Shown here piece by piece: positions 9,014 to 16,338 of a stretch of DNA of 32,697 nucleotides. The translations under genes and the position numbers were made by a program. Origin of the DNA: Erythrobacter sp. SCN 62-14 (GTDB taxonomy: Bacteria > Pseudomonadota > Alphaproteobacteria > Sphingomonadales > Sphingomonadaceae); NCBI GenBank assembly GCA_001724215.1, contig MEDW01000042.1, forward strand, positions 1 to 32,697. Direction: 5' to 3'. The notes below the pieces were generated by a model that was not told where the DNA came from, made no database searches, and worked only from the letters and a program-made list of their open reading frames with translations. Each line of letters opens with the position of its first letter. Within the stretch, counting starts at the first letter, position 1.

Positions 9014-9052
9014 ATTGTTGCAGATGATACTACCTTCGCGCGCCAAGGACAA
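9014..9052 (-). promoter_or_regulatory. Sigma-70-type promoter for phhA (possibly leaderless transcript)
   Basis: On the minus strand TTGTCC (9052-9047) and TATCAT (9029-9024) are separated by exactly 17 bases. Transcription would begin near 9016-9018, only 3-5 bases before the ATG at 9013. No Shine-Dalgarno sequence fits in that space. Confidence 0.6.
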
Positions 9053-9073
9053 ATGCAAGAGGAGCAGCAGCGG

Positions 9074-9832
9074 ATGAAGCGGGCAGAATATGATGAGGCT
9101 TTGGCTCCGCTGACGCTCGAACTCGTCAGCATGGCGCGATGGGTGCAGACAACGGGCGCGCGCGTGGTGGTGATTTTTGAAGGGCGCGACACCGCGGGCA
9201 AGGGCGGGGCAATCACCGCGGTGCGCGACAAATTGAACCCGCGCCAATGCCGCACAGTCGCCTTGTCCAAGCCCAGCGAGGATCAGCGCACCCAGTGGTA
9301 TTTCCAGCGCTACATCGCGCACTTGCCGCACGCAGGCGAAATCGTGCTGTTTGATCGTTCATGGTACAACCGCGCAGGCGTTGAAAAGGTGATGGGCTTT
9401 GCCAGCGAGGAGCCGGTTGATTTGTTCCTTGAACAAGCGCCGGTGTTTGAAAAATTGCTCACCGATGATGGCATCTTATTGTTCAAATATTGGCTGACGA
9501 CCGATCAGGCACAACAGGAAGAGCGCCTGCAATCGCGCCGCGAAGATCCGCTCAAACGCTGGAAACTCTCGCCCATCGATCTTTCCGCGCGCGAGAAATA
9601 TGATGAGTACACCGCCGCGCGCGAAGCGATGCTGAAGGCGACTCATACGAAGCATGCGCCGTGGACGCTGGTGGATTTCAACAACCAGCGCGCCGGGCGC
9701 ATCGCGCTGATCCGCGATTTATTGGCGCGCGTGCCCGATACTCATGTCGAACCGCCGATGATCGATTTCCCGCCGCTGGGGCATGAGCCTAGGTCAGAAA
9801 GCTACGGCGTGCTTAAGCCAATCAACGGCTAG
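9074..9832 (+). CDS. ppk2: Polyphosphate kinase 2 (PPK2 family)
   Basis: This 252-residue cytoplasmic enzyme belongs to the PPK2 family, which transfers phosphate between polyphosphate and nucleotides, mostly making GTP/ATP from the diphosphates. The P-loop is EGRDTAGKGG (36-45, Lys43). The Walker B/lid segment LFDRSWYNRAGVE follows at 92-104. Both are diagnostic. A single catalytic domain makes it a one-domain PPK2. The start at 9074 has GAGGAG nine bases upstream; an in-frame ATG at 9053 would add seven residues but lacks a site. It is divergent from phhA with 60 bp between them and ends 4 bp inside the convergent hydratase gene. Confidence 0.92.
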   Translation: MKRAEYDEALAPLTLELVSMARWVQTTGARVVVIFEGRDTAGKGGAITAVRDKLNPRQCRTVALSKPSEDQRTQWYFQRYIAHLPHAGEIVLFDRSWYNRAGVEKVMGFASEEPVDLFLEQAPVFEKLLTDDGILLFKYWLTTDQAQQEERLQSRREDPLKRWKLSPIDLSAREKYDEYTAAREAMLKATHTKHAPWTLVDFNNQRAGRIALIRDLLARVPDTHVEPPMIDFPPLGHEPRSESYGVLKPING

Positions 9833-10692
9833 GCCTCGGCGCTTGCCTTGGTGATCTGCCGCCCATCGGCGGCAAAGGCGCCCATTTCAAAGCCCTCGCC
9901 TGCGCGCCGCATCACCAGATGGAGCGGCTCATCCGCGATTGCCGGCGACACCCCGCGAAATTCGAAAGAGCGCACAGCGTCCTCCCCCAATTCGCGCGCG
10001 GCGAGTTGCAACAAGAGGCTGGCGGTCAGCGGGCCATGCACCACAAGGCCCCGATAGCGTTCGACATTTTGCGCATAGGGCGCATCATAATGGATACGGT
10101 GGGTGTTGAAGGTGAGCGCGGAATAGCGAAACAGCAGGCGCGGATCGGGGGTGAGGGTGCGGTGCGCGTCCCATTCGGCGGGGTTAAACACGCCTTCGCC
10201 CAGCGGCGGCGGGCTGAGCGGGGCATCGCTTGCAGCCGCTTCGCGATAGACCAGCGTCTGGGTTTCGATCACCGCAATCGTGCCATTGGCCCGCGTGGTG
10301 TGTTCCACATCGACAAAGGCGAGGCGGCCCGATCCGCCTTCTTTCTCGGCAATCGCGGCAACGCGGCTGGTGCGCTCAATACTTGCGCCGATTGGGATGG
10401 GCGTGCGGAAGGCGATTTTCGAGGATGCCCACATCCGGCGCGGCCTAGAACCGAATTGGGGGAAAGGCGGCAGGAAGCTGTCCGCGCTGTCGTCGCGCGC
10501 CGGGTGGCCATCCTCCCCAAGCTGCGCGGTCGGCGCATCGGGAGTGCATAGGGCAAAGTGGATGCCCTGCGGCATAAGCGCAGGGTTCGGGCGGGGCAGA
10601 TCGAAAGTGGCGAGCCAGCGCGCAGCAAGGCTTTCATCGAGCCGGTCTGCCGCGCGCATCTCGCGCCCGATCCACGCGCTGAAGTCGGTCAT
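9829..10692 (-). CDS. MaoC/HTD2-type acyl-CoA hydratase (FAS1-like dehydratase)
   Basis: The 287-residue protein looks like a double-hotdog hydratase of the HTD2 / mesaconyl-C4-CoA hydratase type. The N-terminal half (about 1-150) is a degenerate hotdog. The C-terminal half carries RYSALTFNTHRIHYD (189-203) and HGPL (219-222), the hydratase-2-like catalytic region. Such enzymes add water to enoyl-CoA or 3-methylfumaryl-CoA-type substrates. Its ATG overlaps the thiolase stop codon in an ATGA, so translation is probably coupled. The position after a thiolase and CoA transferase suggests it hydrates an unsaturated CoA ester in the same pathway; the exact substrate is not known. Confidence 0.8.
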   Translation of the reverse strand: MTDFSAWIGREMRAADRLDESLAARWLATFDLPRPNPALMPQGIHFALCTPDAPTAQLGEDGHPARDDSADSFLPPFPQFGSRPRRMWASSKIAFRTPIPIGASIERTSRVAAIAEKEGGSGRLAFVDVEHTTRANGTIAVIETQTLVYREAAASDAPLSPPPLGEGVFNPAEWDAHRTLTPDPRLLFRYSALTFNTHRIHYDAPYAQNVERYRGLVVHGPLTASLLLQLAARELGEDAVRSFEFRGVSPAIADEPLHLVMRRAGEGFEMGAFAADGRQITKASAEA

Positions 10693-11915
10693 TGGGCGAG
10701 CTCAAACACCGCCGCAATGCCTTGGCCGCCGCCGATGCACATCGTCTCCAGCCCATAACGTGACCCTCGCCGGTGCATTTCATGCGCCATATCGGCAAGG
10801 ATGCGGCCCCCGGTCGCGCCGATGGGGTGGCCCAGCGAAATGCCCGATCCGTTCACATTGAGGATGTCGCGGCGCGAGTCGTCGTCCGACCAGCCCCAGC
10901 CTTTGAGCACGGCGAGCACCTGCGGGGCGAAAGCTTCGTTGAGCTCGACAAGCCCGATATCGTCCCACGAATACCCGCGCCGTTCAAACAATCGCTCGAC
11001 CGCTGGCACCGGGCCGATCCCCATGCGCGAAGGGTCGCACCCTGCCGCCGCCCAGCCGCCAAACCACAACATCGGGGTAAGGCCCAATTCCTCCAGCTTG
11101 TCCTCGGCGACCACCAGACAGGCCGCCGCTGCATCATTCTGCTGGCTGGCATTGCCTGCGGTGACGATTGCCTCTGGATCGCGTTTCAGATCAATCGCGC
11201 GCAATTTGCCGAGCGTTTCCATCGAAGCGTCGGTGCGATAACCCTCGTCATGATCGAAGACCACCGCATCGCCCTTTCGCTGCGGGATTTCGACCGGCAC
11301 GAGTTGGTCCGAAAACTTTCCTTCAGCCCACGCGTTGGCAGCGTTCTGATGCGAACGAACCGCAAAGGCATCGGCTTCCTCGCGGGTGATGCCGTAATCC
11401 TTGGCGAGGTTTTCCGCCGTCTCGATCATGCCAGTGATAACGCCGAAACGCTCAATCGGCTGGCTCATCACCCGGCCTCGGCTGAGGCGATCATGCAGCA
11501 CCATGTCGCCCATGCGCACGCCTCCTCGGGCGGCCAGCGTGTAATGTTCAACGTTGGACATCGATTCAACGCCGCCTGCCACGACAACATCGGCCATGCC
11601 GGTTTCCACCATCATCGCGGCGGTGGCCACCGCCTGCACGCCCGAACCGCAGCGGCGATCGAGCTGAAATCCGGGCACTTCGATGGGAAGCCCCGCGGCA
11701 AGCCACGACCAGTGCCCAATCGCGGGCGCCTCGCCATTGCCGTAGCCTTGGCTGAACACCACATCGTCCACCCGCGCCGGATCAATGCCCGAGCGCTCCA
11801 TCAGCGCTTTCAGGATGACCGCGCCCAATTGGCCCGCGTTCAGGCTGGCCAGCGCGCCCTGAAACTTGCCCACTGGCGTGCGCAAGGGTGAAACGATAGC
11901 GGCGCGTCTGGTCAT
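10689..11915 (-). CDS. Thiolase (acetyl-CoA C-acyltransferase)
   Basis: The 408-residue protein is a complete thiolase. It has the nucleophilic Cys89 in DRRCGSG, His363 in GHPIGATG and the second catalytic Cys393 in CIGGGQG. Degradative thiolases split 3-ketoacyl-CoA with CoA to give acetyl-CoA and a shortened acyl-CoA; the biosynthetic direction cannot be excluded. Both ends overlap neighbours by 4 bp (ATGA), upstream with the CoA transferase and downstream with the hydratase, so the three are one transcription unit. This cluster has no 3-hydroxyacyl-CoA dehydrogenase or crotonase, which must come from elsewhere if the genes form a beta-oxidation cycle. Confidence 0.93.
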   Translation of the reverse strand: MTRRAAIVSPLRTPVGKFQGALASLNAGQLGAVILKALMERSGIDPARVDDVVFSQGYGNGEAPAIGHWSWLAAGLPIEVPGFQLDRRCGSGVQAVATAAMMVETGMADVVVAGGVESMSNVEHYTLAARGGVRMGDMVLHDRLSRGRVMSQPIERFGVITGMIETAENLAKDYGITREEADAFAVRSHQNAANAWAEGKFSDQLVPVEIPQRKGDAVVFDHDEGYRTDASMETLGKLRAIDLKRDPEAIVTAGNASQQNDAAAACLVVAEDKLEELGLTPMLWFGGWAAAGCDPSRMGIGPVPAVERLFERRGYSWDDIGLVELNEAFAPQVLAVLKGWGWSDDDSRRDILNVNGSGISLGHPIGATGGRILADMAHEMHRRGSRYGLETMCIGGGQGIAAVFELAQ

Positions 11916-13144
11916 GCTTTATCCTTGTCTGAAAGAGCCACCGTGCCTGCATCCACCAGCTTGGCGAGCGTGCCGGATGACAGGCCGAGCTTGTCCATCA
12001 GCACCTCTTCGGAATGTTCGCCGAGGAAAGGTGCAGGGCGCGGGTTTCCGGCTTCGCGTCCGGGAAGGTTCGCGAAGGAACGCGTGGCGGGGTAGGCAAA
12101 GCCCGAAGGGTTGGCAGGCGACGGCCCGAACAGCGGGTTGTCCGCGATCAGCACCGGGTCCTTCGCGGCCTCATAAGCGGTGCGATAGCGTTCAAAGGTG
12201 CACCCCTCTGCCGCAAGCCGCGCGGCAAGATCCGCGTAGTCGACCGCGCCTGCGGCTTCCTGAAACAGCGCGAACAGCCGTTCACGGTTCTGGAAGCGGG
12301 GCGTGTCCCCGTCGGCAAAGCGCACGCCGAGTTCGGCCTCAAGGGCGGCGATGTCGTCCTCCAATCCGAAGGCTTTGATCAGCCCGCTCCACTGTTTGGG
12401 CGTCAGCGCTGCAACCATGAAACGCACCCCATCCCGGCAGCGGAAATCGCGCCCGAATGCGCCCCAGATCGCATTGCCCAAACGTTCGCGGTCAGACCCG
12501 CGATAAAGCACTTCGGCCATCAGCCCCGCATTCGCCATCGTGCCAATCGCCACATCGCCCAAGGGCAGGCGCACTTCGCTGCCCTCGCCCGTTTTGTCGC
12601 GGTGGCGCAAGGCTGCGAGCAGGGCAAAGGCGCCGTAAGCCCCAGTGATGAAATCCCACGCGGGCAGCACCTGATTGACCGGCGGCGCATCTGCCGGATC
12701 CCAATCTTCTGGCCCGCACATCAGCGGATAGCCAGCAGCGGCGTTGACCGTGAAATCCATCGCCTGACGCCCGTCGTGCCAGCCCATCACGCGAAGGCTC
12801 ACCATATCGGCGCGCCGGGCCTGCATCGCGGCGTGGGAAAGAAAGCTCTTTTCCGGCAGATTGGTGATGCACTGGCCCGTTTTGGCAGCCAGTTCGACCA
12901 GCAACTCGCGGCCCTCGCCCGATTGGAGATCAAGCGCGACCGATTTCTTGGCGCGATTGAGGTTCTCCCACGATAGGGAGCGCCCTTCAGCGGTGAGCAT
13001 ATAGCGGTTGTAATCGAGCCCGCCCGCCTTGTGATCGACACGGATCACCTCTGCGCCCATCTGCGCGCAGTAAAGCCCAGCGGTGGGCGAGGCGACGAAG
13101 CTGGAGACTTCGATGATCGAGAGGTCGTTGAGGAGGTTATACAT
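11912..13144 (-). CDS. Family III CoA transferase (CaiB/BaiF)
   Basis: The 410-residue protein has the CaiB/BaiF layout: an opening IIEVSSFVASPTAG segment, AEVIRVD (31-37), NLNRAKKSVALDL (61-73) and the region PAWDFITGAYGAFALLAAL, where Asp164 is the expected catalytic aspartate that forms the acyl-CoA anhydride intermediate. The enzyme moves CoA between carboxylic acids, which would activate an acid for the following thiolase and hydratase. It is the first gene of the three-gene overlap block. A 132-bp gap full of hairpins separates it from the acyl-CoA dehydrogenase upstream. The ATG at 13144 begins the conserved N-terminus. Confidence 0.9.
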   Translation of the reverse strand: MYNLLNDLSIIEVSSFVASPTAGLYCAQMGAEVIRVDHKAGGLDYNRYMLTAEGRSLSWENLNRAKKSVALDLQSGEGRELLVELAAKTGQCITNLPEKSFLSHAAMQARRADMVSLRVMGWHDGRQAMDFTVNAAAGYPLMCGPEDWDPADAPPVNQVLPAWDFITGAYGAFALLAALRHRDKTGEGSEVRLPLGDVAIGTMANAGLMAEVLYRGSDRERLGNAIWGAFGRDFRCRDGVRFMVAALTPKQWSGLIKAFGLEDDIAALEAELGVRFADGDTPRFQNRERLFALFQEAAGAVDYADLAARLAAEGCTFERYRTAYEAAKDPVLIADNPLFGPSPANPSGFAYPATRSFANLPGREAGNPRPAPFLGEHSEEVLMDKLGLSSGTLAKLVDAGTVALSDKDKA

Positions 13145-13179
13145 CTAATCAGGAACCCAGCTTGATTGGCGCGCTGTGT

Positions 13180-13274
13180 CGGCCCGCAGGGCCGCAAGGG
13201 CGACCGCCCGCCCGCAGCGACGGGGCCGTAAGGCCCCATGAGCGAGGATTTCGCAGCCCGGATGGGCTGCGGAA
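13180..13274. repeat. Cluster of short hairpins between the dehydrogenase and CoA transferase
   Basis: Four compact palindromes lie in tandem: CGGCCC-GCA-GGGCCG (13180-13194), GGGC-GACC-GCCC (13198-13209), GGGGCC-GTAA-GGCCCC (13223-13238) and GCAGCCC-GGAT-GGGCTGC (13253-13270, extendable by four pairs including one G-T). The last begins a few bases after the dehydrogenase stop codon. No T-tract follows, so these look more like a REP-type intergenic repeat or an RNA-processing or stabilising structure than a plain terminator. Confidence 0.55.
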
Positions 13275-13276
13275 CA

Positions 13277-14476
13277 TCAGGAATCCCTCCATTCGCGCAG
13301 CATGTGCTTGGCGATCTGGAGCTGGAGGATTTGCGTGGTGCCTTCGTAGATGCGGTAGATGCGCGCATCGCGGAAGAAGCGTTCGGCGTCATATTCCGCG
13401 AGGTAGCCCGCCCCGCCATAGACCTGCACCACCCGGTCAACCACGCGCCCGCACATTTCGGAGGCGAAGACCTTGAAGGCGGCGGCTTTTACAAGGATGT
13501 TCTCGCCTGCATCGGCGCGCGCGGTCAAATCGCGCATCATCGCCTCGGCGGCGTAAATCTCGATCTCGCTGTCAGCGAGCATTTGTTGAATCAGCTGGAA
13601 ATTGGCGATGGGCTCGCCAAATGCCTTGCGCTCATTGGCATAGCGGATCGCGGAATCGAGCGCCCGGCGGGCATAGCCGGTTGCCGCTGCACCCACCGAA
13701 ATGCGGCCATTATCAAGGCTCTTCATCGCAAAGACGAAGCCCTTGCCGGTCTCTCCGCCCAAAAGCGCTTCGCCGGGAACGCGCACATCATCGAGCATGA
13801 TGTCGGAAATGTGGCTGCCCGATTGCCCCATCTTCTTGTCCGGCGACCCGCGGGAGACACCGGGCGTGTCCATCGGCACGATGAAGGCCGAGACATGGGC
13901 GTTCTTGGGCAAGGCTTCCTTGCTGGTGCGCGCCATGATCAGCGCGACATCGGCGTGGGGCGCGTTGGTGATGTAGCGTTTGGTGCCGTTCAAAATCCAG
14001 CCATTGCCATCAGGGTCCGGCACGGCGGTGGTCTGCAATCCGGCGCTGTCGCTGCCTGAACCCGGTTCGGTGAGACCGAAACAGGCGATCTTGCCTTCCA
14101 CCAATTGTGGGAACCAATGGGCGCGCTGGGCCTCCGTCGCGCCGTTCTTCAAGGCGCTCGCAAACATGCCGACATTGATCGAGAAGATCGAACGATAGGC
14201 AGGCGCTGCATAGCTCATGATATTCACGATGCGCGCATATTGCGTGATGTTGAGCCCCGCGCCGCCATATTCCTGCGGAGCAGTCAGACCAAACAAGCCC
14301 ATCTCGCGCATTTCGTTGAGGATATCATCGGGCACGCGGTCTTCTGCGATCACCTGCGCTTCGGCTGGGATCAACCTTTCGCGGACATAGCGGGTAAGCT
14401 GCTCGGCGAATTGCTCGAACACGTCCTCGTCCATGCCAGGATTGCGGGCGGGCGCGTTCATCATCGGGGCGTTCAT
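13277..14476 (-). CDS. Acyl-CoA dehydrogenase
   Basis: The 399-residue protein is a full-length FAD-dependent acyl-CoA dehydrogenase, catalysing alpha-beta desaturation of an acyl-CoA. It shows the FAD/substrate motif FGLTEPGSGSD and the C-terminal IYEGTTQI with the catalytic Glu378, in the position used by medium- and short-chain enzymes. The first 15 residues (MNAPMMNAPARNPGM) are a loose extension. The start at 14476 is kept because GAGAGGAAC lies about 10 bases upstream; starts at residues 5 or 15 are possible. It is upstream of the CoA transferase on the same strand. The electron acceptor (ETF) is not in the window. Confidence 0.92.
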   Translation of the reverse strand: MNAPMMNAPARNPGMDEDVFEQFAEQLTRYVRERLIPAEAQVIAEDRVPDDILNEMREMGLFGLTAPQEYGGAGLNITQYARIVNIMSYAAPAYRSIFSINVGMFASALKNGATEAQRAHWFPQLVEGKIACFGLTEPGSGSDSAGLQTTAVPDPDGNGWILNGTKRYITNAPHADVALIMARTSKEALPKNAHVSAFIVPMDTPGVSRGSPDKKMGQSGSHISDIMLDDVRVPGEALLGGETGKGFVFAMKSLDNGRISVGAAATGYARRALDSAIRYANERKAFGEPIANFQLIQQMLADSEIEIYAAEAMMRDLTARADAGENILVKAAAFKVFASEMCGRVVDRVVQVYGGAGYLAEYDAERFFRDARIYRIYEGTTQILQLQIAKHMLREWRDS

Positions 14477-14515
14477 GACTTTCGGGTTCCTCTCTCACGG
14501 GCGCCCTGCCCTTGT

Positions 14516-14758
14516 TCAGCGGGCGGTGTCGCTTGGCAATTGTGCTGAGGGGGCTTGCTCCTCAGGCTCGGCGATTACGGGAATCGCATCATCGGGCAGG
14601 GTGCGCGTTTCATCCAGCATCTCGGCCGCCTCGGCCAGCGCCTGCGCCTCACCCTCGCTAACCCCGCCTGCCGGCGTCGGCGTGCCGGAATTGCACGCTG
14701 CAAGCGCAGCCAGCAGCGCAGCCAGCGCGCAGCGGATGCAGGCGGGGGGCGATTTCAA
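14516..14758 (-). CDS. Small putative lipoprotein
   Basis: The frame gives 80 residues starting at a TTG. A hydrophobic segment ending in ALAAC at residues 18-22 is a lipobox, so the protein would be lipidated. The mature part is short, acidic, rich in Ala, Glu and Pro, and probably disordered. There is no ATG, and the ribosome site is weak, so the exact start is uncertain. It lies 8 bp after the next lipoprotein gene on the same strand and probably shares its transcript. No family is recognised. The composition resembles that of its neighbour, which hints at a related origin or shared role but not at homology. Confidence 0.55.
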   Translation of the reverse strand: MKSPPACIRCALAALLAALAACNSGTPTPAGGVSEGEAQALAEAAEMLDETRTLPDDAIPVIAEPEEQAPSAQLPSDTAR

Positions 14759-14766
14759 AGCTGCGC

Positions 14767-15054
14767 TCAGTCGGCAGCCGCTTCGGCGGCGGCAGCGGCA
14801 GCCGCCGCTTCGGCAGCGACATTGGCAGCCGCTTCGGCAGCCTGCTCGGTGGTGGCGGTGTTGGCAGGCGCCGGATCAGCGGCGCTCGCTGCACTGTCTT
14901 CGACCGGCTCTTCAGTCACGGCTTCAAGCGCTTCATCGGCGGGCATTTCCACCGTGTCGGCGCGCGCTTCGGTCGAAGCATCATCCGAACTCCCGCAGGC
15001 GGCCAGCAGCAGCGCGGTGCCAGCGATGGCGGCAAAGGGGGCGATTTTCTTCAT
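14767..15054 (-). CDS. Small alanine/glutamate-rich lipoprotein
   Basis: A 95-residue protein with a clear lipoprotein signal: MKKIAPFAAIAG, then LLLAAC, with the lipidated Cys followed by GSS. The mature region is acidic, then ends in an Ala-rich tail with repeated AAEAAA-type units, which could form a helix or be disordered. The start at 15054 is secure, with TGAGGAG 7-8 bases upstream. The frame is open much further, but those codons precede this good start. Function is unknown. The Ala/Glu-rich tail also gives a long spurious open frame on the opposite strand. Confidence 0.75.
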   Translation of the reverse strand: MKKIAPFAAIAGTALLLAACGSSDDASTEARADTVEMPADEALEAVTEEPVEDSAASAADPAPANTATTEQAAEAAANVAAEAAAAAAAAEAAAD

Positions 15055-15211
15055 GGGGCTCTCCTCAGATGGTTCGGGGCATAGGGGCTGTCCCGGCTCG
15101 CAGCGGGGTTTAGCCACGGGCGGGGGGGAAGGCCAAGAGGGAATTGCGCAAGGCGGCTTTTTGAAGGAGGCTTTAAGGGCGATTAACCATTGCATGATAG
15201 GGACTTGCGCC

Positions 15212-16195
15212 ATGAACAATTCTGCATCTGCCTCTCGTGCGTCCCCCGTCCTGTGGGTTGCTGCTGCGGCGCTGGCGGCGTTTGGCCTGCCGACCGCTGT
15301 GCTGATGGCCCAGCCTGCGGCGCGCGGGGCTTTTACCGTGGCCGAGACCGGGCGCAGCTTCGCCAGCTTGCAACAGGCGGTGGACGCGGTCGGGGCAGGC
15401 CGCGCGACTATCGTGATTGCGCCCGGCACCTATCGCCAATGCGCGGTGCAGGAAGAAGGCGCCATCACCTACATGGCCGAAGCCCCCGGCAGCGTGGTGC
15501 TGGCGGGCCGCGCGTGTGAGGGCAAGGCTGCGCTGGTGCTGCGGGGGCGCGCTGCCGAAGTACGCGGGCTGACGTTCACCGGCATCCGCGTGCGCGATTT
15601 CAACGGCGCAGGCATCCGTCTGGAAGAAGGCGATCTGACGGTTGCGGATGCACGCTTTGCTGATAGCCAGCAGGGCATCTTATCGGCCAATGGGGTGCGC
15701 GCGCGGGTGACGATTACGCGCTCGACCTTCACCGGACTGGGCACTTGCGAGGATGAGGATTCGGGCTGCGCGCATTCGGTCTATATCGGCGATTATGGCG
15801 CCTTGAGCGTGCGCGAAAGCCGGTTTGAACGCGGCGCAGGCGGGCATTATCTCAAGACCCGCACCGGCGAGGTGGTGATCGAGGACAATTCCTTTGATGA
15901 CAGCGCCGGGCGCGAGACCAATTACATGATTGACCTTCCCGCAGGCGCGCGTGGGCGGATTGCCAATAACTGGTTTGTGCAGGGACGCGACAAGCTCAAT
16001 TATTCGGCCTTTATTGCATTGGGGGCAGAGGACATCCTGCACCCATCCGATGGCCTGCGCGTTGAATTCAACGAAGCGCGCTTTGTGCCGGGCCTCAAGC
16101 GCCAGAGCGTGTTCCTCGCCGACTGGAGCGGCAGCCGCGTGGTGATGCAGGGCAACCGCTTGATGGACGGCATCACGCAATATCAGCGGCGCTGA
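15212..16195 (+). CDS. Exported right-handed beta-helix repeat protein
   Basis: The 327-residue protein has a signal peptide or membrane anchor at about 14-33 and then the features of a parallel beta-helix of the pectate-lyase type. Repeated short strands of the pattern xLxVxxxxFxxxxxGI recur, for example DLTVADARFADSQQGI, ALSVRESRFERG and EVVIEDNSFDDSAG, preceded by the entry motif FASLQQAVDAVGAGRATIVIAPGTY. These folds bind or cleave polysaccharides, but I see no convincing catalytic set. Four cysteines in pairs could form disulfides. The start at 15212 has a TAGGGAC site; an ATG at 15194 is an alternative. It ends directly before an intergenic palindromic element and converges on ribA. Confidence 0.75.
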   Translation: MNNSASASRASPVLWVAAAALAAFGLPTAVLMAQPAARGAFTVAETGRSFASLQQAVDAVGAGRATIVIAPGTYRQCAVQEEGAITYMAEAPGSVVLAGRACEGKAALVLRGRAAEVRGLTFTGIRVRDFNGAGIRLEEGDLTVADARFADSQQGILSANGVRARVTITRSTFTGLGTCEDEDSGCAHSVYIGDYGALSVRESRFERGAGGHYLKTRTGEVVIEDNSFDDSAGRETNYMIDLPAGARGRIANNWFVQGRDKLNYSAFIALGAEDILHPSDGLRVEFNEARFVPGLKRQSVFLADWSGSRVVMQGNRLMDGITQYQRR

Positions 16196-16198
16196 TCT

Positions 16199-16338
16199 TA
16201 TACTCAAGCTCGTTGAGCTTCGCTCATACCTCCCACCCCGCCTCCCCGCCCCGCCACCAATGATACCAAGTGGATATGGTGGCCGGGCGGGGAGGTGGGG
16301 GGAGGCGCATGGGTTCACGCTAGTGAACCTTGGTATTA
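16199..16338 (+). repeat. Palindromic intergenic element, copy 1
   Basis: This element fills the whole gap between the convergent beta-helix gene and ribA. In order it holds a small hairpin (AAGCTC-gtt-GAGCTT, 16206-16220), a C-rich arm (16231-16253), a spacer, a G-rich arm complementary to the first (about 16284-16305) and an end hairpin (GGTTCAC-gcta-GTGAACC, 16312-16329) closing with CTTGGTATTA. The reverse complement of almost the same sequence is at 19860-19986. Copy 1 has about 20 extra bases in the central spacer. The last three bases, TTA, are the ribA stop codon read on the minus strand. Confidence 0.85.
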
